Below are positions 1 to 12,300 of a DNA stretch of 64,000 nt, piece by piece. The DNA is taken from contig NZ_OY781981.1 of assembly GCF_963677565.1 (NCBI RefSeq), positions 1,550,001-1,614,000 of the forward strand, given 5' to 3'. Under the pieces are notes generated by a model. It saw only the letters and a program-made list of their open reading frames with translations. It made no database searches and was not told the DNA's origin. Origin of the DNA: an uncultured Draconibacterium sp. GTDB lineage: Bacteria; Bacteroidota; Bacteroidia; Bacteroidales; Prolixibacteraceae. A program made the translations under genes and the position numbers. Numbering within the stretch: the first letter of the stretch is position 1; every line of letters starts with the position of its first letter.

Positions 1-2
1 AA

Positions 3-74
3 AGAATCGCGCTTCACGACGAGGCGATGATTAAAAAACGAAAGCTGTTTGGAGCAAGACATGTAGAAGGCTGA
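3..74 (+). CDS. possible 3' end of an upstream gene (partial)
   Basis: From base 3 one frame stays open for 23 codons and ends at TGA 72-74. The other two plus frames close almost at once. The tail is basic and ends in RHVEG. It has no start in the window and is too short to assign to a family. It could be the C-terminus of a gene entering from the left or a chance open frame. The 140 bases after it hold short direct repeats (AACTTGAAGCTT twice, about 159-190) and no other gene. Confidence 0.3.
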   Translation, partial: RIALHDEAMIKKRKLFGARHVEG

Positions 75-220
75 TAAATGAATTAAGGATGAATTGGCTA
101 ATGAGTAATTAAGTGAATGAGTGAATGAGTAGTGATATGCAATTGACAAAATAATAACTTGAAGCTTGAGTCTTGTAACTTGAAGCTTCCGAAAGAAAGA
201 CAAACAAAAGAAATAAAGCT

Positions 221-303
221 GTCATCTCGAGGAGTGTAACGACGAGAGATCTGTTACAGCAGAGCTGGGAAGCAACAGATTCCTCTCTGCGTTCGGAATG
301 ACA
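221..303. repeat. imperfect palindromic interspersed repeat
   Basis: The element opens with GTCATCTCGA and closes with CGGAATGACA, so its ends GTCAT/ATGAC are inverted copies. Inside, AGATCTGTT and AACAGATT pair as a second stem. This layout (outer GTCA stem with inner arms) resembles two other elements in the window, at 37411-37477 and 51964-52025, although the inner arms differ. It lies directly upstream of the giant adhesin gene and could affect its leader. Confidence 0.55.
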
Positions 304-319
304 ACAAGAAATTAAAGAA

Positions 320-3300
320 ATGAAACGATTGATGTACATAGTAATCTTCCTGCTGATGGCGGCAAATCTGCTTGCCCAGGAAACCTATGTCATCGATTCA
401 GTATGTATTGGCGCCACTCGTACGTATCGTATCGATGGAGATGAGGGCGATACCTATGAATGGAATATTTACCGTATGCCCGATTCTTCGCTTTATGCCA
501 GCGAGGTGCCGTACATCGATTTTATGGATGAAGACCGTCCCGCTGTTGGCGATACTACGTGGGGCAGCGAAATCGATCAGCTTTGGGACGAAATTGGTGA
601 GTTTGATGTGGAAGTATTGCATTGGTCGGTACATGGTTGCGATACTGTTGAGATCGGAAAAGTAAAAGTATTCCCTGCACCGGTTGCACAGGCGGGTCCC
701 GATCAGCTTGTTTGTTCACTTGAAGATATTGTGGTGAATGCTGATACAGCCTGGAACTTCAGTTCATTGCTATGGACAAGTACCGGAGACGGAACATTTA
801 GTGATCCGACAGCTTTACACCCAACATATTATATTGGTCCGGCTGATTCGTTGAGCGGAAGTGTTCAACTTGTTATTACTGCCTTTGGCCTGGCCGACAA
901 CATTACTTGCGAACCTGCAGTTGATACGGTAGAATACTTCTTTAGCGATCCTGTTATCAGCCTTCAGGTTTCAGATGTTTTGTGTTACGGTACCGGTTCA
1001 GCATATATTGAAGCAACGGTTAGCGGAGGTGTTGCCCCATACCTTTATGCGTGGACCGGACCTGAGGGATTCACAGCTTCGGATGACAGTATCGGTAATC
1101 TTATAACCGGGACTTATGTCTTAACGGTTACAGATGATAACGGATGTTCAACCATCGATTCAGCCTTTGTAAGTCAGCCCGATGAAATTCTGTTAACGAT
1201 TGATAGTGTTCAGAACCTGAGCTGTTACCAAAGCAATGATGGATTTATCCTTGCTTCGGCAACAGGCGGTACTGATACGCTGATCTTTAACTGGGAGGGA
1301 TATTCGGGATATACAGCCAGTGGAACTGAATTGTATAATTTACCGGCCGATACCTTTATCGTTACGGTTACTGATGCCAACGATTGTGAGGTTGTGGATA
1401 CCGTGATAGTAACAGAGCCTGAACCGCTTTATGCTCTTATCGACAGTATTATCGATGTGCAATGTTACACCTTCGATAACGGTGCGGCTCACGTAATCGT
1501 TGATGGTGGAACAGCTCCATTCGCATATGAATGGGATAATGATCCTGCATTGGATTCGGCATGGGCAGTTGGCCTGGCTCCTGGTCAACATACCGTAATT
1601 ATTACCGATGCCAACAACTGTGTGGCCTATGATACAATTGACATAATAGAACCGGAACCACTTGTTCTTAGTGCAGATAGTCTGGATGTTCGATGTGGTG
1701 GTAAAAAGCCGGGAGCAATTGATTTACACGTTTCTGGAGGAACCCCGTTTGCCAATGCACCTTATTACCTGTTTGAATGGACAGACAGTACCGGAACCGT
1801 TTTTGCTACTACCGAAGATGTCGATAATTTGGCCGGAGATCAGTTGTATACGGTTTGGGTAACCGATTCATTGGGATGTACTGCTTTCCATCAGGTTTAT
1901 ATTAATGAAATTAAAAATATACTACTCACAGCTACGGTGGATACTGCCAAATGTTATGGCGATACGTGGAGCATTGATTTAACAGTGGAACGTGGACGTA
2001 AACCTTACACTTACATGTGGACCGATTCGGCAGGAACAGTTCTCTCTACTGATGAAGACTTATTAAATGTTGGTCCTGGCATTTACTGGGTAACTGTTAA
2101 TGATAAAGACTCGTGCGACGAATCGATGCAGTTTATCTTTGATCCGCTGGAAGAACTTTTAGCAACGATTACTGCCAGCGATACTGCTGTTTGTGAATAT
2201 GGCGCTATTCTACTTACCGGTAATCCAATCGGAGGAACAGGAGAATTAACACATGTTTGGACAGGCGATGGAGCTGCTTACCTCGACAGAACCGACTCAG
2301 TAGATGTAATATTCAGTGGCGCAGCGGCCGGTAACTACCAGTTGATCTACACGGTAATCGATGCCAATGCCTGTACGACAAGTGATTCAATTGACCTTCG
2401 AATTGATCCGATTCAAAAAGATACAATCTACGCCAGCATCTGTGCCAACCAGCTTCCTTACCTCTGGAACGGCAACACTTACGACTTTGCGGGTCAGTAT
2501 ATTGATACCATCTCTGGCGAAATCGGAGTAGGTTGTGATACCATAAGAATGTTGGATCTGTACATCGAGCCAATGGAGAAAGATACGATCTACGCCAGCA
2601 TTTGTGCCAACCAGCTTCCTTACCTCTGGAACGGCAACACTTACGACTTTGCGGGTCAGTATATCGATACCATCCCTGGTGAAATCGGAGTAGGCTGTGA
2701 TACCATAAGAATGTTGGATCTGTACATCGAGCCAATGGAGAAAGATACGATTTACGCCAGCATCTGTGCCAACCAGCTTCCTTACCTCTGGAACGGCAAC
2801 ACTTACGACTTTGCGGGTCAGTATATTGATACCGTCCCTGGCGAAATTGGAGTAGGTTGTGATACGATCCGTATGCTTGATCTGTACATCGAACCAATGG
2901 AGAAAGATACGATTTACGCAAGCATCTGTGCCAACCAGCTTCCTTACCTCTGGAACGGCAACACTTACGACTTTGCGGGTCAGTACATCGATACCATCCC
3001 TGGCGAAATCGGAGTAGGTTGTGATACCATAAGAATGTTGGATCTGTACATCGAGCCAATGGAGAAAGATACGATCTACGCAAGCATTTGTGCCAACCAG
3101 CTTCCTTACCTCTGGAACGGCAACACTTACGACTTTGCGGGTCAGTATATTGATACCGTCCCTGGCGAAATTGGAGTAGGCTGTGATACGATCCGTATGC
3201 TTGATCTGTACATCGAGCCAATGGAGAAAGATACGATTTACGCAAGCATCTGTGCCAACCAGCTTCCTTACCTCTGGAACGGCAACACTTACGACTTTGC

Positions 3301-6300
3301 GGGTCAGTACATCGATACCATCCCTGGCGAAATCGGAGTAGGTTGTGATACCATAAGAATGTTGGATCTGTACATCGAGCCAATGGAGAAAGATACGATT
3401 TACGCCAGCATCTGTGCCAACCAGCTTCCTTACCTCTGGAACGGCAACACTTACGACTTTGCGGGTCAGTATATTGATACCGTCCCTGGCGAAATTGGAG
3501 TAGGTTGTGATACGATCCGTATGCTTGATCTGTACATCGAACCAATGGAGAAAGATACGATTTACGCCAGCATCTGTGCCAACCAGCTTCCTTACCTCTG
3601 GAACGGCAACACTTACGACTTTGCGGGTCAGTACATCGATACCATCCCTGGCGAAATCGGAGTAGGTTGTGATACCATAAGAATGTTGGATCTGTACATC
3701 GAGCCAATGGAGAAAGATACGATCTACGCAAGCATTTGTGCCAACCAGCTTCCTTACCTCTGGAACGGCAACACTTACGACTTTGCGGGTCAGTATATTG
3801 ATACCGTCCCTGGCGAAATTGGAGTAGGTTGTGATACGATCCGTATGCTTGATCTGTACATCGAACCAATGGAGAAAGATACGATTTACGCCAGCATCTG
3901 TGCCAACCAGCTTCCTTACCTCTGGAACGGCAACACTTACGACTTTGCGGGTCAGTACATCGATACCATCCCTGGCGAAATCGGAGTAGGTTGTGATACC
4001 ATAAGAATGTTGGATCTGTACATCGAGCCAATGGAGAAAGATACGATCTACGCAAGCATTTGTGCCAACCAGCTTCCTTACCTCTGGAACGGCAACACTT
4101 ACGACTTTGCGGGTCAGTATATTGATACCGTCCCTGGCGAAATTGGAGTAGGTTGTGATACCATAAGAATGTTGGATCTGTACATCGAGCCAATGGAAGA
4201 AGACACGATCTACGCCAGCATCTGTGCCAACGAATTGCCATTCGACTGGAACGGTAATACCTACATGTCAGCCGGCCAATACATCGATACCATCCCTGGC
4301 GAAATCGGAGTAGGTTGTGATACCATACGAATGTTGGATCTGTACATCGAGCCAATGGAAGAAGATACGATCTATGCAAGTATCTGTGCCAACGAACTAC
4401 CATTCGACTGGAACGGCAATACCTACATGTCCGCCGGACAATACATCGATACCATCCCTGGTGAAATCGGAGTAGGTTGTGATACCATAAGAATGTTGGA
4501 TCTGTACATCGAGCCAATGGAAGAAGACACGATCTACGCCAGCATCTGTGCCAACGAATTGCCATTCGACTGGAACGGTAATACCTACATGTCAGCCGGC
4601 CAATACATCGATACCATCCCTGGCGAAATCGGAGTAGGTTGTGATACCATAAGAATGCTGGATCTGTACATCGAGCCAATGGAAGAAGATACGATCTACG
4701 CCAGTGTCTGTGCCAACGAATTACCATACAACTGGCTTGGAACAGACTACACTGCCGCCGGCCAATACATCGATACCATCCCTGGAGAAATCGGAGTAGG
4801 TTGTGATACGATAAGAATGCTGGATCTGTACATCGAGCCAATGGAAGAAGATACGATCTACGCCAGTATCTGTGCCAACGAACTACCATACAACTGGCTT
4901 GGAACAGAATACACTACCGCCGGCCAATACATCGATACCATCCCTGGCGAAATCGGAGTAGGTTGTGATACCATACGAATGTTGGATCTGTACATCGAGC
5001 CAATGGAAGAAGATACGATCTATGCAAGTATCTGTGCCAACGAACTACCATTCGACTGGAACGGCAATACCTACATGTCCGCCGGACAATACATCGATAC
5101 CATCCCTGGTGAAATCGGAGTAGGTTGTGATACCATAAGAATGTTGGATCTGTACATCGAGCCAATGGAAGAAGACACGATCTACGCCAGCATCTGTGCC
5201 AACGAATTGCCATTCGACTGGAACGGTAATACCTACATGTCAGCCGGCCAATACATCGATACCATCCCCGGCGAAATCGGAGTAGGTTGTGATACCATAA
5301 GGGTATTGGATCTCTTCATAGAACCAATGGAAGAGGATACAATGTACCTGAGCTTATGTACTGATGAATTACCGTATGACTGGAATGGCAATGCAATTAC
5401 AAGTGCCGGTCAATATTTAGATACCATACCGGGGATAATTGGTATAGGTTGTGATACCTTGCTATCATTATTTGTTGAAGTGCATGAACCGGATACGGTA
5501 ATAATGGATTCTACTTTGTGCCAGGGAGCTCCAACATTTGCATGGAATGGACATACTGTATTGACAGATCAGGATAGTAGTTATGAAGCAGTTTTGGTGA
5601 ACCAGTTTGGTTGTGATTCCTTATTGACCTTGAATGTATTCATTATTCCTCCAAGTTACACCACCGAAAGTATGACACTATGCCTGGATGATCCTTCTGT
5701 TCCATGGAACGGTTATGATATTGTAAGCACAACCGACAGTTCTTATGTGGCTACCTTGAAAAACAGCGAAGGTTGTGACTCTGTGGTTACAATGAATGTA
5801 ACTATACTTTACCCAACTTATAGTGAAGAAACAATACAGGTTTGTGAAAATGATCCGGACTTCGATTGGAACGGCAACACGATTTTGACGGATAGAGATG
5901 ATGTCTATTATGCAACACTTACTAATTCAGTCGGTTGTGATTCACTTCTCACGTTGATAGTGGAATCAAATCCGATAAGTACGTTTGAGATGGATACTAC
6001 CCTTTGTGTTGGTGCTCCTTCATTTGTTTGGAATGGAGAAACAATTACTACGGATCAGGATGACAGTTACCAGGTTACACTTCAGAACAGGTTTAACTGT
6101 GATTCGTTGGTAACATTGAATGTATATGTTGTACCTCCGGATACTACCTATTTAGATACTGCACTTTGTGAAGGAGATCCTGAATTTGTATGGTATAGCA
6201 ACACCATTCAAACGTCGTTCAACGATCAATACGAAGCCCGTTTGAACAACAGGTATAACTGCGATTCTTTGCTGATTCTTAACGTTGAGATTATACCAAA

Positions 6301-9300
6301 CTCAGAGACAATTGTTGATACGACCTTGTGTTATGAAACTCCGGCGTTTGCATGGAATAACCTGACAGTTTATGCTCAAAATGATAGTACTTATCTTGAT
6401 ACATTAGTAAATGCTGCGGGCTGCGATTCGCTGCTTACGCTTAACGTAACTATTGTGTATCCGGATACAACGAACCTTGATACCACAATTTGTGAAGGCG
6501 AGCCAATTTTTGCCTGGGGAGTAAACACTGTTCATCAGGTAGATTCATACACCGATAGTATTTATACCGATATCCTTCAAAATCAATATGGCTGCGATTC
6601 GACTGTTAATCTGAATGTTCGTATTCTTCGACCGGCTTACCTGTTGGATACAATTGAAGTTTGTGAAAATGAACCGGTATTTACATGGCATTCAATTAAT
6701 ATCTTTACTGATCGTGACAGCATTTATAGCGACACGTTATACTACGAAGCCGGTTGTGACTCCTTACGTTTGCAATTAACATTGATTTCAAATCCGGTTA
6801 CCGATACCATACTGGATACAACACTTTGTGAAGGTAGTCCCGAATTTGTTTGGAACAATGTACCAATACAAACCGACTTTAGCGAGATCTACTATGATAC
6901 ACTTCCGGGAGCTAATCAATTTGGCTGCGACTCCTTCCTGGTTTACGATGTTACAATTCTTCCGGCCATGAAGGATACCATTACAGAGACAATCTGTTAT
7001 GGCGAACCTTTGGCCGACTGGTATGGAATAAGTGTTTCGAACGAAAAAGACAGCGTATATATTTATAATGCGCCGGGTCCTGCGGGTTGCGATACCTTAA
7101 TTTACTACGAGGTTACTGTCTTACCTGTAACCGATTCGATGTTGTACTTAACACTTTGTGCAGGGGCTCCTGATACAACCTTGAATAATGTGACGATTAC
7201 CTCAGATCAGTCGTGGATTTACTTTGACACCATTCCTAATTCTTATGGTTGCGACTCCTTGTTAACTTATGATGTCACAATAATTCCGCCGGATACAACC
7301 TACCATTACGATACGCTTTGTGTAGGTGATCCGGGATATGATTGGAATGGTTATACCGTTTCTACAATAGTTGAAGATGTTTATGTAGCAAGTCTTTCAA
7401 CTGCGGCAGGCTGCGATTCGGTGGCTATTTTAACAACAACATTAATAAACGGAACAACTACTTACGATACTGTATATGCTTGTACAGAATACACCTGGAC
7501 AGAAGGAACAGGCGATACTTATTATGTGTCGGACGACTACCTCTTTACGCTGGGAAGCGGAACAGATTGTCCGGATACGACATGGTTACATTTGGTAATC
7601 AGTAATCCGGTTATCGTTGCCGATTCGGTAAATGTTCTTTGTTATGGCGACAGTACCGGATCAATCGATATTGAAGTTACAGGAGGTGTTGAGCCATACA
7701 GTTATCTTTGGAGCAACGGCGAAACCACACAGGATATAAGCGGCTTGCCTGCGGGCATCTATACCGTAACGGTTACGGATGCCCTGGCCGATACACTTGG
7801 TTGTTCTGCCAACTTAACGGTTACCATAGAGCAGCCTGAAGAGCTTGAGATTACCCTCGTATCCATTACGGATGTACTGATTATAGGTGAATCAACAGGA
7901 AGCATTGAAGTTACTGTTTCCGGTGGTACGCCAGGTTATACCTATGCCTGGACAAACGAGGCAGGCGATACAGTGAGTATAACCGAAGACTTATTCAATC
8001 AGCCTGCCGGTGATTATGCTTTAATTGTTACCGATGATAATGATTGTCAGGCAACATTTACTGCCACTATTACTGAACCTATTCCGTTGCAAAGATATAT
8101 GTCTCCTGTTGTTACACCAATTTGTTACGAAGACCGCAACAGTTACCCGCTTCTTGATTCGTTGAAGCAATATATTGCATTACACCCTGATGTTGATGTC
8201 TTCTCTCTTGCTGGGCTGGATACCAGTACCTTTACGCTTGACTCTGTAGTTATTGGAGGTAGTACTTACTGTTATGAAGAGATACGAACATACAGTATTC
8301 AGGATTCTGCGGGTGAAACGCTAAGTGCAACACACCGAATAATTGTTGACGATAGGGAAGATCCAACAATAAGCTGTCCTCCTGATCTAACAGTAGATTA
8401 TGGTGTGGCACCGAATCCGGCTACAACTTTGGAGCAGTTTAGAAATTTAGGAGGTCTTTATGATGATAATTGTGAAGTAGTCAGTTTCCGTCATGTGAGT
8501 GATGTTTCTGACGGAGGTTCTGATCCGGAAATAATAACAAGAACTTATGAGGTAGCTGATTACTGCGGAAATACAGCTCAATGTGAACAGATTATCAGCG
8601 TTTACGAATCCTCTGAGTTTGTTCTGATTTGTCCGAACTTACCTTCGTATTCTTTTGAGTGTGATGAAGTAGGTGACATACCAAGGTATAATACATTAGA
8701 AGAATTCGAACAGGCCGGAGGTGTAGCATACAGTAGCCCTTATGATCTGGATACAGCTTCATTTACATCAACAAGAAGCACAAGAGGAAGTTGTCCTCAA
8801 ATAATTACCATTACCTATTACATAAAAAATAAAAATGGTGATGAAACAAATTGTGAACAGATATTTGAAGTTGATGATACTAAGCCTCCGGTAATAACAA
8901 TGCCTGTTAAGGAAATATCGTGTACCGATCCGATACCATATTACCCAACTATGATCCGTTTCCTAAGGGGAGTAGGTAATGATTATTATGATAATTGTAC
9001 CGATTGGAGAGAGGCAAGAATATATTACCAGGGAGAGATTGTTACCGGATCGTGTCCGACCCTTTACGAACGTACATATCGTTTTGTAGATCAATGTGGA
9101 AATGAAACGATTGCGGTTGACAGGATTTATGTGCATGATACCATTCCACCACAAATTGATGCAAGTTTCCCAACGGAAATCTCGGCCGAATGTGATGTGC
9201 CTGATCCGTATACCAATGTAAATGCTTATGTAATGGAAGATTGCGGTCCGCTAGAAATTGATTACCGCGATTCACTTGGTGGAATTGATGAGCCGGGTGT

Positions 9301-12300
9301 GGTATACCGAATCTATACATTTAGCGATCCTTGTAACTCGGTAGACATTATCCAGAAAATTACGATCGAATTAACTAATATTCCTGAATTCGACGGACTT
9401 TCTCCATTGTGTCAGTTCTCACCATCGCCTGAATTGCCTGATACCTCAAGAAACGGCATCGTGGGACACTGGGAAATTGATTCCATTCCAACCGACGTGG
9501 TAGGTACCTTCACTTATGTTTTCTACCCTGATTCAGGGCAGTGTGCCGGTCCTGCAGATATTGTTGTGGAAATTCTACCTGCCATCGATCTTACAGAGAC
9601 ACATATTGACCAGGCCTACGATCCAAATCCTGTTGGAAGTATCGATTTGGGTATCGACGGAGGAAGCGGAGTGTACACCATAAACTGGACAGGGCCGAAC
9701 GGTTTCACCGCTTCAACCGAAACGATTACTGGTTTGTATGCCGGAGATTATTGGGTTGAAGTAAGTGATAATATCGGTTGTTACGATAGTATTTCTGTTA
9801 CCCTGTTGGCATTTGAACCTGAGTTTTACTGTCCGCCTGATACAATGATTGAATGTCCGGATGTAACACAATACCCTGCAGCAACTAATATTACTGAGTT
9901 TATTGCAATGGGAGGATATTATGATCCGGTTAGTATATTGGCAGATTTAAGCAGTTTTGATCAAATTGTGCCGGGTGCTAACTGTTTAACAGTTGAACGA
10001 ACTTACGTGGTAGAAGATATTTACGGAAGACTGGATTCATGTACACAAACCATCGATTTCTACGATATTATTCCGCCTGTAATTGTTGCACCTGATGGCG
10101 ATACAGCCGAATGTTTGTCGACAATTGTGCCCGATATTGAAACCTTTGCCGACTTCTTGGCAATGGCCGGTGCCGATGCCTATGATCCTAACTGTTCAAT
10201 TGATCCGTCGTCGTTTACCGTTCGTGATACAGCTATAATTCTTGGACCTGGCCGTTCTCAGGTAATATTCTATTACAGCATTGCTGATTTATGCGGGAAC
10301 ATTGGCCGCGATACCAGCTATTATCTTATTACAGATGATCAGGCTCCTGAAGTATTCTGCGCCGATATTACAGTTTATCTCGATGAGAACGGACAATATC
10401 AGATAACTATTCAGGATTCGATTACCATGGTAGATAGCGTGTATGATAATTGTACCGCTCCTGAAGATATGGTGGTGGTAATTGAAATTGAAGAAATTAC
10501 CTGCGAGGATGTGGAATCGGGAACACAGGCACGGATAATTGTTTACGATGAGGGTGGCCTGTCGGCAGAGTGTACGGCAAACATTACGGTTGTTGATACT
10601 GTTCCGCCAACAGCCATTTGTCAGGATATTACCGTTTATCTTGACGATACCGGCGTAGCCTATATAACGGCTCAGGATATTGATAACGGTTCGTTTGATA
10701 ATTGTGAATTAGATACTATAATGATTTCGCGTGATCGTTTCGACTGTTTCGATGTTGGTGAAAATGAAGTTGAATTGTACGCTGTTGATGCATATGGTTT
10801 AAGAGATACCTGTATTGGAATTGTAACGGTAATCGATCCTGTTGATCCTTACATTGCTTGTCTTCCATTGCAAACAGTGCAGTTAGACGAATATGGGTTA
10901 TATCAAATATCGTGGGATATGGTTACCGATAGTGTTTCGGATGAGTGTGGCATTGATACCGTTCTGCTTGATGATTATGAACTGGATTGCGATAACATTG
11001 GTTTAACCACAATTACTGTTACTGCCTATGACGTAAACGGAAATTCAAGCACTTGTGAAGCTCAGTTTGAGGTATTCGGAAACATTCCGCCAAATGTAGT
11101 AAACGATACGGCAGTTACTTCAGTGAATATTCCGGTGGAGATTCCTGTGACCCAAAATGATTATGACCTGAAGACAAATATTAACCTGGAATCACTTGGT
11201 GTTTTGGTTGGTCCGAGTCATGGTTCGGTAGTGGTCGACAAAGCTACGGGTATTGTAACTTATACACCAGATTTGGATTATGAAGGTCCGGATATCTTCC
11301 GTTATCAGATTTGTGATGATGGTATACCGTGTGTTCCTGAATGTGGTGAAGCGATTGTATTTATTACTGTTCGTCCGGCTAACGATCCTCCTGTTGCTGT
11401 TGACGACTATTATGAAGTACCATGTGGTGACTTGTTCGGTAATATAATTCTTAATGATTCAGATCCTGATGGAGACGAGATTACTGTAAATCCGGTTCCT
11501 GTTACACCACCGGATAGTGGTTACCTGGAGCTGTTCCCGAACGGAAACTTTGAATACATTCCATTCGAAGGTTTCTTCGGAACCGATAGCTTCCAGTATG
11601 TAATTTGCGACAACGGAATTCCTTCGTTGTGTGATACAGCCTGGGTGTACATTACCCGCGTAGCTGATAACGATTGTGATGGTGTAGCTGATACCGACGA
11701 CATTGATGATGATAACGACGGAATCAGGGATAATATTGAAAATGGTGGCTACTGGCCTGAAGATGGAATGGGATTGATAGATTCCGATCATGACGGAATT
11801 CCGGACTACATGGATATCGACTCCGATAATGATGGTATCGTTGATAACATTGAAGGACAAGGTGAACACAACTACATACCGCCGTCTGGAATTGATGAAA
11901 ACGGTGATGGTTGGGATGATATCTACGATGTTACAATCGGTGGTGTGATTACCTTCGATGAGGACTTGACAGATACCGATGGCGACTCAATGCCGGATTA
12001 CCTGGATATTGACTCGGATAACGATGGTGTTTGGGATTTAATTGAAGGTCATGATGATGATCATAACGGTATTGCCGACGTATTAAGGTGGTACAGCGAT
12101 GAAGATCATGACGGTTTGGATGATGCTTATGATACCTACTCGGGATGGGCAGATTACGGTAACGAAACAGCCAGCAATGCGCCGCTGCAAGACTTTGATG
12201 GTGACGGAACACGTGACTGGCGAGATACCAACGATGAAGATGACGAATACCCAACAGTGATAGAAGACCTGAATGGTAATGGCGATTACAGCGACGATGA

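Noticed and set aside
109..339. 76-codon minus-strand open frame at the left end
   Set aside because: It overlaps the palindromic repeat and the start of the giant gene; no family or coding character seen.
2313..4889. 858-codon minus-strand open frame opposite the tandem repeats (and the 99-codon one at 4914-5213)
   Set aside because: It is produced by repetition of one stop-free unit on the opposite strand; the composition (R, C, W, H rich) is unlike a protein and the plus frame is clearly coding.
2417..5332. CRISPR-like direct repeats
   Set aside because: Units are 162 bp with no spacers, in frame and coding.
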